Shown here in pieces: positions 1-5,797 of a stretch of DNA of 5,914 nt. The translations under genes and the position numbers were made by a program. Below the pieces are notes generated by a model. That model was not told the DNA's origin, ran no database searches, and saw only the letters and a program-made list of their open reading frames with translations. The DNA is from Bacillota bacterium (lineage in GTDB: Bacteria > Bacillota > Clostridia > Lachnospirales > Lachnospiraceae): the NCBI GenBank assembly GCA_023395555.1, contig JAEWYQ010000013.1, positions 1 through 5,914 of the forward strand, in the 5' to 3' direction. Numbering within the stretch: the stretch's first letter is position 1; each line of letters starts with the position of its first letter.

Positions 1-1
1 G

Positions 2-109
2 CCGCAGCCTCAGCCGCAACCGAGACCGCAGCCCCAGCCACAACCGAGGCCCCAGCCGCAGCCTCAGCCGCAACCGAGACCGCAGCCCCAGCCGCAACCA
101 AGACCCCAG
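2..109 (+). repeat. Two tandem 54-bp units encoding (PQ/PR)n
   Basis: Positions 2-55 and 56-109 are two in-frame 18-codon units encoding the same peptide, made of PQPQPQPR-type blocks. The units differ at only three bases, and all three changes are synonymous (CCA/CCG, CCG/CCA and AGG/AGA). The repeat runs off the left edge, so the total copy number is unknown. A degenerate copy, PQPIPQPRP, follows to about 135. Confidence 0.9.
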
Positions 110-643
110 CCGATTCCTCAACCCCGGCCGATCTGTCCTCCCTGTGAAGAATGCCCTCCGCCTGTGGTTCCCGAGCCTTGTCCGGTATGCCCGACTTGTC
201 CCACCTGCCCCACTTGCCCTACCTGTCCTACTTGTCCTGAATATACACCCTGTCCCGACTGCCCGGTCTGCGAGGAATGCCCTCCTCAGGAGACCAGAGT
301 CATTATTGAGCCGGTACCCTTCCCTGTTCCGATTCAAATGCCGGAAACCGAATGTGTCTGCAACTGCAAGGTAGAAGAGGGTGTTGTCTTCGGATGTATC
401 TGGGGCTGCAGCCGCTGTCATAACCACGATTGGGAGGTAAATCTTTATAAAGTATGTGACAACAGCAGAGAATTGCTATGCTGTGAAACAATTTGCTGCT
501 GCGGATGCTTTGAGTTCAAGGTGCCCTATGAAGATTACTATCTGTTAGAGGTCTGCCCCATAGGAAGGAATTCGAATAACGTTACCTGTAAACCGATGCT
601 TACCTTAAGAAATGTCGGCGTTATGAGCCTGATGCTGGAATAA
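2..643 (+). CDS. Pro/Gln- and Cys-rich repeat protein with C-terminal beta-sandwich-like domain (5' end missing)
   Basis: The frame is open from the window edge to a TAA at 641-643, giving 213 visible residues; the start lies outside. Three parts follow in order. Residues 1 to about 45 alternate proline with Gln/Arg in blocks such as PQPQPQPR. Residues about 46-95 are a Pro/Cys region with CPPCEECPP, five CPT units and CPDCPVCEECPP. Residues about 120-213 form a compact domain with beta-strand-like patterning, containing VFGCIWGC, LLCCETICCCGC, FKVPYEDYYLLEV and a hydrophobic tail. I count 29 cysteines. The last part resembles the carboxypeptidase-regulatory/Cna-B (prealbumin-like) sandwich pattern, in which a G-x-F-x-F-x-V-P-Y-x-x-Y-x-L-x-E strand pair is typical. 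That is pattern recognition, not a search result. Function is unknown. A disulfide-linked surface or spore-coat/exosporium role is an inference from composition. No sortase motif or membrane segment is seen at the C-terminus. A short cysteine-metal scaffold is another possibility. Confidence 0.85.
   Translation, partial: PQPQPQPRPQPQPQPRPQPQPQPQPRPQPQPQPRPQPIPQPRPICPPCEECPPPVVPEPCPVCPTCPTCPTCPTCPTCPEYTPCPDCPVCEECPPQETRVIIEPVPFPVPIQMPETECVCNCKVEEGVVFGCIWGCSRCHNHDWEVNLYKVCDNSRELLCCETICCCGCFEFKVPYEDYYLLEVCPIGRNSNNVTCKPMLTLRNVGVMSLMLE
188..238 (+). repeat. Five in-frame Cys-Pro-Thr codon repeats
   Basis: From the TGC at 188, the 9-bp unit TGY-CCN-ACN encodes CPT five times and ends in CP at 238. 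Codon third positions vary freely between units (TGC/TGT, CCG/CCC/CCT, ACT/ACC) while the peptide is invariant. This suggests the amino-acid pattern is kept by selection and is not a fresh slippage product. Confidence 0.85.
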
Positions 644-651
644 GCGAATAC

Positions 652-707
652 TTCCTATTGATTTGGTGAAAGGTAATAAGTATAATAAATACCAAATACA
701 ATAGGAA
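652..707. repeat. 16-bp imperfect inverted repeat around a promoter
   Basis: The left arm at 652-667 (TTCCTATTGATTTGGT) matches the reverse complement of the right arm at 691-707 (ACCAAATACAATAGGAA) at all 16 positions apart from one extra base in the right arm. The intervening 23 bases are AT-rich and hold the -10 box. The left arm begins 8 bases after the stop codon of the upstream gene. The right arm ends next to the ribosome binding site of the DJ-1 family gene. No T tract follows, so it is not a standard intrinsic terminator. Confidence 0.8.
658..686 (+). promoter_or_regulatory. Probable sigma-A-type promoter of the DJ-1 family gene
   Basis: TTGATT at 658-663 (4 of 6 to TTGACA) and a perfect TATAAT at 681-686 are separated by exactly 17 bases. 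Transcription would start near 693, giving a leader of about 28 bases that contains the AAAGGAAGG ribosome binding site (706-714). The -35 box lies inside the left arm of the inverted repeat at 652-707. Confidence 0.6.
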
Positions 708-720
708 AGGAAGGATTCCA

Positions 721-1284
721 ATGGCAAAGGTTTATCTATTTTTAGCGGACGGTTTTGAGGAAATAGAAGGCTTGACGGTGGTTGACCTGCTTCGCAGGGC
801 TGAGATAGAAACAGTGATGGTATCTGTTACCGGCAATACCCAGGTGGCAGGAGCCCATCAGATCACCGTCACAGCCGATGCTTTATTTGAGGAGACCGAT
901 TATTCGGATGCCGGGCTGTTGGTGCTGCCCGGAGGAATGCCGGGGACCATTCATCTTCTGGAGCATGAGGGACTGGACCGTCTGCTGAGGAAGGCTGCTT
1001 CCGAAGGCACACGGCTGGCGGCAATCTGCGCCGCTCCCAGAGTCCTTGGGCGGAAAGGCCTGCTCCGGGGCAGAAAGGCAACCTGTTATCCGGGAAATGA
1101 GGAATTTCTGGAGGGCGCCCAAATCATTTCGTCCCCGGTGGTATGCGACGGAAATATCACGACCTCCAAAGGGATGGGTACGGCAATCGATTTTTCCCTG
1201 TCGCTGATCAGAACCCTGAAAGGGGAGGAAGAAGCATCCCGTATTGCCGGATCCATTCAATACCCGCATTACAACGGGGTCTGA
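721..1284 (+). CDS. DJ-1/PfpI (YajL-type) family protein
   Basis: This is a complete 187-residue protein, the usual size for a single-domain DJ-1 family member. It starts at the ATG 6 bases after GGAAGG. Family marks include the N-terminal LADGFEEIE, in which Glu16 matches human DJ-1 Glu18, and the LVLPGGMPG turn near residues 67-75. The nucleophile elbow AICAAP carries Cys103, equivalent to DJ-1 Cys106, and a GMGTAIDF segment lies near the C-terminus. The position matching DJ-1 His126 appears to be Tyr123 (TCYPG). His is not conserved across bacterial members, so this does not argue against function. Members of this superfamily have been reported as glyoxalase III, protein/nucleotide deglycases or redox-responsive chaperones. 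The true substrate cannot be read from sequence, and the deglycase activity of this family is disputed. The protein should be cytosolic, since there is no signal peptide. It has its own promoter, and its last 16 bases overlap the convergent symporter gene. Confidence 0.93.
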   Translation: MAKVYLFLADGFEEIEGLTVVDLLRRAEIETVMVSVTGNTQVAGAHQITVTADALFEETDYSDAGLLVLPGGMPGTIHLLEHEGLDRLLRKAASEGTRLAAICAAPRVLGRKGLLRGRKATCYPGNEEFLEGAQIISSPVVCDGNITTSKGMGTAIDFSLSLIRTLKGEEEASRIAGSIQYPHYNGV

Positions 1285-2588
1285 TAAGGAAGCACCTTTT
1301 TGCGGAGATAGAAGAGGCAGACCAGGTTGGGCAGCGCCATGAATGCATTGACCAGATCGGTAAGCTCCCACACCAGCTCCAACGACATGACGGATCCGAC
1401 GAAAATCATAACAATATAGCAGATGCGGTAGGTACCTATTCCGGATTTTCCGAATAGATATTCTACCGCTTTTTCACCGAAATAAGACCATCCAATCAGC
1501 GTCGCCACAGCAAAAGCCACCAGAGACAGGCCCAGGATCACACTGCCGAAGGGGACGGCATCAAAGGCTGCGGTGGTCAGCTCTGTAAAGGAATAGCCCT
1601 CCAGGGAGGATGGATTCCGCAGCAGATTAACCACGATGACCAGTCCGGTGACGGCACAGATCACAACGGTATCCCAGAAGGTGGCACTCATGGAAATCAA
1701 GGCTTGTCTGGAGGGACTGGAGGTCTGCGCTCCGGCAGCAGCGATGGCTGCGGTGCCCAGCCCGGCCTCGTTGGTAAACAATCCGCGGGCAATGCCGTAT
1801 CTGGCGGCGGTCTTAATGGTACTTCCGATAAAGCCTCCGGCAACCGCGGCAGGCAGGCTGGCAGGAAGGAATGCGCTCTGCAGGATCAGCTTTACTGCCG
1901 GCAGCAGATAGGGAAAGTTAAGGATCATCAGAATACAGCAGCTCAGAATATAGAAAATCCCCATGGCAGGAACCAGTCTGCTGCAAATCTTTCCGATGGA
2001 TTTGATCCCGCCGACGATGACCAGACCGACGATGAGCGCAGCAACCAAGCCGGTGATATATTCCGGCAGATTCCAAAGAGTGTGCAGGGTCTGGGTGATG
2101 GCCCTGGCCTGGGTGGAACAGCCCACACCATAGGAGGCGATCAGAGTGAAGAAGCAGAAGAGTACAGCCATCCATTTCTGCCCGAGGCCCTGTTCCAATA
2201 CATACATGGGGCCTCCCAGAAAAGTGCCGTCGGAGGTTTTTCTGCGGTACAGAACGCCCAGAAAGCATTCGGCATAGGTGGTAGCCATACCCAGGAGGCC
2301 TGTAAGCCAGCACCAGAAGATGGCTCCGGGGCCTCCCAGAGCGACGGCGGTAGAGATGCCGATAATATTTCCGGTTCCGATGGTTGCCGCCAGGGTGGCG
2401 GAGAGAGCGGCAAAGCCGCTTAAATCGCCCTCTGCTCCGTGGTCGGGCAGAAAGGAAAGCCGGACAGCCTTCCCGATATGCCTTTGAACACCCTTTAAGT
2501 GGATGGTGTAATAAATATGCGCACTGAAAAGGAGCACCGGTAAAGGTACACCCCAGAGAAAATTGTTGATATTTTTTATAGAATCCAT
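1269..2588 (-). CDS. alsT: AGCS-family sodium:alanine (amino acid) symporter
   Basis: This is a 439-residue integral membrane protein with about ten or more hydrophobic segments along its length. It shows alanine/glycine:cation symporter hallmarks: ATIGTGNIIGIST (68-80) in an early helix, the GGPMYV motif (125-130), and GLFTNEAGLGTAAIA (269-283), which matches the family NEAGxG signature. It would import alanine or glycine with Na+ (or H+) across the cytoplasmic membrane; exact substrate preference is inferred from the family. I chose the ATG at 2586-2588 (MDSIKNINNFLWG) because family members begin this way. The in-frame TTG at 2630 would overlap a TTGACA promoter-like box. The ribosome binding site is weak (GTGGGA). 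The gene lies 82 bp downstream of murF on the same strand with no clear terminator between them, so readthrough is possible. Its 3' end overlaps the convergent DJ-1 family gene by 16 bp. The symbol is by family resemblance; other members are called dagA or agcS. Confidence 0.93.
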   Translation of the reverse strand: MDSIKNINNFLWGVPLPVLLFSAHIYYTIHLKGVQRHIGKAVRLSFLPDHGAEGDLSGFAALSATLAATIGTGNIIGISTAVALGGPGAIFWCWLTGLLGMATTYAECFLGVLYRRKTSDGTFLGGPMYVLEQGLGQKWMAVLFCFFTLIASYGVGCSTQARAITQTLHTLWNLPEYITGLVAALIVGLVIVGGIKSIGKICSRLVPAMGIFYILSCCILMILNFPYLLPAVKLILQSAFLPASLPAAVAGGFIGSTIKTAARYGIARGLFTNEAGLGTAAIAAAGAQTSSPSRQALISMSATFWDTVVICAVTGLVIVVNLLRNPSSLEGYSFTELTTAAFDAVPFGSVILGLSLVAFAVATLIGWSYFGEKAVEYLFGKSGIGTYRICYIVMIFVGSVMSLELVWELTDLVNAFMALPNLVCLFYLRKKVLPYQTPL

Positions 2589-2601
2589 TGAACCAAATCC
2601 C

Positions 2602-2630
2602 ACATTACAATTTTTATATGTATATGTCAA
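2602..2630 (-). promoter_or_regulatory. Possible promoter of the symporter gene
   Basis: On the - strand, a perfect TTGACA lies at 2630-2625. The matching -10 box is uncertain. TAATGT (2607-2602) has 17-bp spacing but only 3 of 6 matches, and TGTAAT (2609-2604) matches 5 of 6 at a short 15-bp spacing. TATAAA at 2618-2613 could serve instead with a poorer upstream -35. With the TTGACA pairings the leader would be very short, only about 9 bases or fewer. Confidence 0.35.
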
Positions 2631-2670
2631 AAGTGGGAAAAGTAGTCCTGTATATCACCGGAAAGCGGAG

Positions 2671-4056
2671 CTATGCCGGTTGGTTTGGGCCGGAAAGGAA
2701 TGTTACCACCTCTTCGAAGCCCATAAAATGAGAAGCTTTGACCAGGAGGGTATCACCTTGCTTTACCAGACCCGGCAGAATCTTCCGCAGTTCCTCACGG
2801 GTAGCGCAGTATACGTTACCGGCAAGGGGGACGCTGCCAGGGTGCTCCTGTGCGCCCTCATACATATTCAGGGAAAGGGCGCCGACGCAGATCAGGAGAT
2901 CGATTCCGGAAGCGGCGGCATATTCACCAACCTCTCTGTGCAGAGCTTTTTCATTATCGCCCAATTCACCCATATCACCCAGTATAGCCACCTTCCTGGT
3001 GTCCGCGGTACCAAGGAGATCAAGGGCTGCTTTCATGGAGACCGGATTCGCATTATAGCAATCATCAATAATGGTCCACTGCTCCAGATGAAGAATATTG
3101 CTTCTGCCGCCGATGGGTTTTACGGAGGCAATTCCTTCAAAGATTTCCCGGATTGTCATATCCAGCAGAGAGCCGACGGCGGTTGCTGCCAGAGCATTGA
3201 ATATCATATGGCCTCCCGGCAGGGGAATCTCAGCAGAAAAGGATTGGGCGCCCATCCGAATCGTACAGCTGCTGCCCCGAAGACCCTTGGCGGTGATTTC
3301 GGAAGCGGTAATATCATTATCCCGGCCCAGACCGAAACGAACCGGAGGAACTCCCTTTACTTCCGAGATGGTGGCCAGCATGTCATCGTCACCGTTGACA
3401 CATACTCTGCCGTTTTCGCTCATAAAATCAAAGATTTCCGTCTTGGCCTTCAGAATCCCTTCCCTGGAACCCAGGTTCTCAAGATGGCACTGGCCGATAT
3501 TGGTAATAACACAGATATCCGGTCTGGCAATTTTGCTGAGACGGTGCATCTCGCCAAAATCACTGATTCCCATCTCCAATACGGCAATCTCATGGTACTC
3601 CCGAATGTTCAGGACGGTAAGGGGCAGGCCGATTTCATTATTAAAATTGCCCTCTGTCTTTAACACCCTGTATTTCTGTGACAGAACACTGCTGATAAAC
3701 TCCTTCGTGCTGGTCTTGCCTACGCTGCCGGTGATGCCTACCACCTTGATATCCAGCTGCGAGCGGTACCATGCGGCAATGCTTTTTAAGGCCTCGAAGC
3801 TGCTGTCCACCAGGATATAGGGACCCTTGGGAGAAGCGGGAATTTTCTCGCAGAGGACAGCCATAGCTCCCTTTTCAAACACCTGGGGGATAAAGCTGTG
3901 GCCGTCTACCCGTTCGCCCACAGAAGCAATAAAAAGATAATCCTTTTCTATTTTCCTGGAATCCATGGCGGCACCGGCAATCTCATATCCGGGATCATCG
4001 CCGTACAATTTCCCATTGCAGGCATTTGCTATCTGGGTCAATGTCATATTCTTCAA
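2671..4056 (-). CDS. murF: UDP-N-acetylmuramoyl-tripeptide--D-alanyl-D-alanine ligase
   Basis: This cytosolic Mur ligase uses ATP to join D-Ala-D-Ala to UDP-MurNAc-tripeptide, making the pentapeptide precursor of peptidoglycan. The 461-residue length is typical of MurF. Residues 1 to about 100 form the substrate-binding N-domain, with SRKIEKDYLFIA in place of the usual DSRxxxxGdlFvA segment. The ATP P-loop GITGSVGKTSTKE is at 107-119, followed by NFNNEIGLPLT (137-147), EMGISDFGEM (161-170) and GGHMIFNALAA (281-291). The C-terminal domain carries DDCYNANPVSM (331-341), GDMGELGDN (360-368) and VKASHFMGFEEVV (439-451). In the last motif the common SRxM is SHFM. I place the start at the TTG at 4054-4056, because GGAGG (4065-4069) sits 8 bases upstream. 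The ATG at 4045-4047 is too far from this site, and the upstream in-frame TTG at 4071 overlaps it. Only 47 bases separate it from ddl, so the two are very likely one operon. Confidence 0.96.
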   Translation of the reverse strand: MKNMTLTQIANACNGKLYGDDPGYEIAGAAMDSRKIEKDYLFIASVGERVDGHSFIPQVFEKGAMAVLCEKIPASPKGPYILVDSSFEALKSIAAWYRSQLDIKVVGITGSVGKTSTKEFISSVLSQKYRVLKTEGNFNNEIGLPLTVLNIREYHEIAVLEMGISDFGEMHRLSKIARPDICVITNIGQCHLENLGSREGILKAKTEIFDFMSENGRVCVNGDDDMLATISEVKGVPPVRFGLGRDNDITASEITAKGLRGSSCTIRMGAQSFSAEIPLPGGHMIFNALAATAVGSLLDMTIREIFEGIASVKPIGGRSNILHLEQWTIIDDCYNANPVSMKAALDLLGTADTRKVAILGDMGELGDNEKALHREVGEYAAASGIDLLICVGALSLNMYEGAQEHPGSVPLAGNVYCATREELRKILPGLVKQGDTLLVKASHFMGFEEVVTFLSGPNQPA

Positions 4057-4064
4057 ACTGATAT

Positions 4065-4069
4065 CCTCC
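4065..4069 (-). promoter_or_regulatory. Ribosome binding site fixing a TTG start for murF
   Basis: GGAGG on the - strand is followed by 8 bases and then TTG (4056-4054). The next ATG is 17 bases from the site, outside the usual range. This start gives MKNMTLTQIA as the N-terminus and makes murF a gene with a weaker initiation codon. Confidence 0.65.
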
Positions 4070-4103
4070 AAATCGAATCAAGATGAACCGCATAAAAACA
4101 GCA

Positions 4104-5129
4104 TTACTGGTACTTTTTTAGCGATATTTCAATAATTTTCTCGCACAATTCGGGAAAATCCATTCCAATTACCCTGGCTTCCTGGGGAAGCAAAGAGGTG
4201 GGTGTCATGCCGGGAAGCGTATTGGCTTCCAGACAGAAGATTTCATTGCTTTCGCTGAGCATAAAATCCATCCGGGCATAGGTCTTCAGACGAAGCGCCC
4301 GGAATACCCCCACAGCAATCTCCTGCATACGCTGTGTCAGCTCCTGGCTTAATTCTGCAGGGCAGGTCTCTATGGCGCTGCCGGACTGATATTTATTCTT
4401 ATAATCATAAAAACCGGTCAAAGGTGCGATCTCAATCACCGGAAGAGCGGTGCCGTCAATCACGCCTACGGAGAATTCGCGGCCTTTGATGAATTGCTCA
4501 ATAATAACCTCATTTCCGTAAGCAAATGCGTTGGACAGGGCGGCTTCCATTTCATTTGCAGAGGAGGCAATGGATACGCCCACGCTGGAGCCTCCGTTGC
4601 ATACCTTTACGGCACAGGGATAGAGATTCCATTCAAAGGACTCCCCTTTTCTTACATGAATTCCCTTTGGGGTGGGAATATTATAAAAAGCAAAGAGTTC
4701 CTTGGCGATGGCTTTGTCCATGGCCAGGGCGCTGCTGGTATAATCGGTTCCGGTATAGCGGATTCCCATTAAGTCAAAAGCAGCCTGAAGCTTGCCGTCT
4801 TCGCCGTTCTCCCCGTGAAGTGCCAGGAATACGATATCGGATTGCCGGCAGATCTCGATCACACCGGGACCGAAGAAGCCGGTATCCTCTCCTTTTCGCA
4901 GGGCTTTGATCTGAGCGATATCGGGATTGCTTTCTTTAATAGTTCCGCCGGCAGCCCAATCCTTTTCCATATCGAATATGCCGTCAGTCTCACCCTCATA
5001 GCCTAAGTATACATCCAGCAGAACCGCATTATGCCCTTTTTCCTTCAAGGCTTTGTAAATCATACTCCCCGTGGACAGGGATACATCCCTTTCCGTACTG
5101 GTTCCGCCTGCTAATACCGCGATTTTCAT
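4104..5129 (-). CDS. ddl: D-alanine--D-alanine ligase
   Basis: This cytosolic ATP-grasp enzyme condenses two D-alanines into D-Ala-D-Ala, the substrate of MurF. It has 341 residues, within the normal Ddl range. Key marks are the N-terminal GGTSTERDVSLS (8-19), ALHGENGEDGKLQ (103-115), TGTDYTSSALAMDK (126-139) and the ATP-binding loop NGGSSVGVS (178-186). FYDYKNKY (240-247) and RMDFM...CLEANTLPGMTPTSLLP (286-315) follow, with Asp288, Glu301 and Asn303 as the expected Mg2+ ligands. The YDYxxKY omega-loop tyrosine is the D-Ala-D-Ala type. VanA-type D-Ala-D-Lac ligases differ here, so this should be a normal housekeeping enzyme. It starts at the ATG at 5127-5129, 8 bases after GGAGG (5138-5142). 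It is the first gene of the ddl-murF unit and has its own promoter. A segment of about 35 residues (about 45-80) rich in Asp, Glu and Lys lies between the first strands and looks like a variable surface loop. Confidence 0.96.
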   Translation of the reverse strand: MKIAVLAGGTSTERDVSLSTGSMIYKALKEKGHNAVLLDVYLGYEGETDGIFDMEKDWAAGGTIKESNPDIAQIKALRKGEDTGFFGPGVIEICRQSDIVFLALHGENGEDGKLQAAFDLMGIRYTGTDYTSSALAMDKAIAKELFAFYNIPTPKGIHVRKGESFEWNLYPCAVKVCNGGSSVGVSIASSANEMEAALSNAFAYGNEVIIEQFIKGREFSVGVIDGTALPVIEIAPLTGFYDYKNKYQSGSAIETCPAELSQELTQRMQEIAVGVFRALRLKTYARMDFMLSESNEIFCLEANTLPGMTPTSLLPQEARVIGMDFPELCEKIIEISLKKYQ

Positions 5130-5172
5130 AAATAAATCCTCCGTTTTGCCCGTCGATAATCATCTCCAAAAT

Positions 5173-5201
5173 AGTATAACGCAAAGAAACCGGCAAGTAA
5201 A
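5173..5201 (-). promoter_or_regulatory. Probable sigma-A-type promoter of ddl-murF
   Basis: Read on the - strand, TTTACT (5201-5196, 4 of 6) and TATACT (5178-5173, 5 of 6) are separated by 17 bases. Transcription would begin near 5166, giving a leader of about 36 bases that contains the GGAGG site of ddl. Confidence 0.55.
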
Positions 5202-5274
5202 GCGGAGAAAGTTTACTTAGCACTATCATAGCAATAAACCGCACTAAGCAGTGGTAAAACAAACAATAATTACC

Positions 5275-5292
5275 ATAATAAAATTTTATTAT
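5275..5292. repeat. 18-bp perfect AT palindrome
   Basis: ATAATAAAATTTTATTAT is its own reverse complement. Flanking AACAATAAT (5262-5270) and ATTATTTGTT (5288-5297) extend the symmetry imperfectly. It could be a regulator-binding site, an UP-like element or a chance product of AT-rich sequence. Confidence 0.6.
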
Positions 5293-5345
5293 TTGTTAAC
5301 AATATGATTACAGGCAATACAAAACGAAATCACGTGCGGCAACAT

Positions 5346-5363
5346 TACATTGAGAACAATGTA
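5346..5363. repeat. Inverted repeat TACATTG-AGAA-CAATGTA
   Basis: Two perfect 7-base arms flank a 4-base spacer, centred about 95 bases upstream of the SASP start codon. It could be an operator for a dimeric regulator or a small hairpin in a long SASP leader. No known regulator box is recognised. Confidence 0.55.
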
Positions 5364-5449
5364 TACCGAAAGGTAGGAGCCGCTGAACCTACAATCAGCT
5401 GATTTTGTACTTGGTTGCTTTGATAAAAAAAACGGAGGTGAAATTTAAT

Positions 5450-5665
5450 ATGGCAAGTAACAACACTGGATCAAACAGGGCAGAAGTCCCTCAGGCAAGA
5501 GAGGCTCTTGATCGTTTCAAAATGGAAATTGCTAACGAAATCGGTGTTCCGTTAAAGCAGGGTTATAACGGCGATTTAACAAGCAAGCAGAACGGTTCTG
5601 TAGGCGGAGAAATGGTTAGACGTATGATCAGACAGCAGGAACAGCAGATGTCCGGCCAGCAGTAA
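5450..5665 (+). CDS. Alpha/beta-type small acid-soluble spore protein
   Basis: This 71-residue protein matches the alpha/beta SASP family in length and in both conserved blocks. Residues 17-33 (AREALDRFKMEIANEIG) contain the Glu26-Ile27-Ala28 site where the germination protease GPR cuts between Glu and Ile. Residues 44-60 contain TSKQNGSVGGEMVRRMI, the DNA-contacting C-terminal helix region. The tail is Gln-rich. These proteins coat spore DNA in the forespore, protect it from UV and chemicals, and are degraded to amino acids at germination. The start is the ATG 9 bases after GGAGGTG; an upstream in-frame TTG at 5405 has no such site. The gene stands alone, with a terminator just downstream. 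Forespore (sigma-G) expression is expected from the family, but I could not identify the promoter. It is the strongest evidence that the organism forms endospores. Confidence 0.97.
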   Translation: MASNNTGSNRAEVPQAREALDRFKMEIANEIGVPLKQGYNGDLTSKQNGSVGGEMVRRMIRQQEQQMSGQQ

Positions 5666-5689
5666 TCAGTAAACTGGAATTAATCAGAT

Positions 5690-5743
5690 AAAAAGCATCA
5701 CTGTTTTATATGGCATCGCCGTTAAATCGGTGATGCTTTTTTT
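5690..5743 (+). terminator. Intrinsic terminator of the SASP gene
   Basis: GCATCGCCG (5713-5721) pairs with CGGTGATGC (5728-5736) around a 6-base loop. This forms a 9-bp stem with one G-U pair, followed directly by seven T (5737-5743). An upstream arm, AAAAAGCATCAC (5690-5701), is also perfectly complementary to 5730-5741, giving an alternative 12-bp pairing with the same right arm. Confidence 0.88.
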
Positions 5744-5797
5744 CTGGGGTGAAATTTTTAGTTCCAAACACATAATAATTGTGTTAAAATTCTTAAG

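Larger units (their letters stand above)
5130..5449. other. AT-rich divergent intergenic region between ddl and the SASP gene
   Basis: This 320-bp stretch holds no convincing gene. It carries the ddl leader and promoter at its left end, an 18-bp AT palindrome (5275-5292), a 7-bp-stem hairpin (5346-5363) and the SASP ribosome binding site GGAGGTG (5434-5440). I looked for a sigma-G promoter upstream of the SASP gene (GHATR, about 17-18 bases, CATNNTA) and did not find a convincing one. The short - strand frame running from 5262 into ddl has no coding character. Confidence 0.6.

Noticed and set aside
2..135. CRISPR-like or satellite DNA at the left edge
   Set aside because: The units are directly tandem without spacers, are in frame, and differ only by synonymous changes, so this is a coding repeat.
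1704..2423. Long + strand frame inside the symporter gene
   Set aside because: It is antisense to a clearly conserved AGCS protein. Its product is a low-complexity Gly/Gln/Ser string with no family marks.
2589..2630. Symporter start at the upstream TTG (2630)
   Set aside because: The extra 14 residues do not resemble the family N-terminus, and the TTG coincides with a TTGACA promoter-like box.
2563..3820. Two long + strand frames opposite murF (2563-3663 and 3098-3820)
   Set aside because: They mirror the codon structure of murF, have no ribosome binding sites and show no recognisable domains.
4104..5129. VanA/VanB-type D-Ala-D-Lac ligase (vancomycin resistance)
   Set aside because: The omega loop is YDYKNKY, the D-Ala-D-Ala type. 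The gene sits with murF, and no vanH, vanX or vanRS-like partner is present.
5029..5262. Small - strand frame overlapping the ddl start
   Set aside because: It overlaps ddl in another frame and spans the ddl promoter, with no ribosome binding site or family resemblance.
5346..5363. PerR/Fur-type box
   Set aside because: The arms and spacing do not fit the 7-1-7 TTATAATNATTATAA-like pattern.
5405..5449. Upstream TTG start for the SASP gene
   Set aside because: It lacks a ribosome binding site and adds residues absent from the family, while GGAGGTG is correctly spaced from the ATG at 5450.
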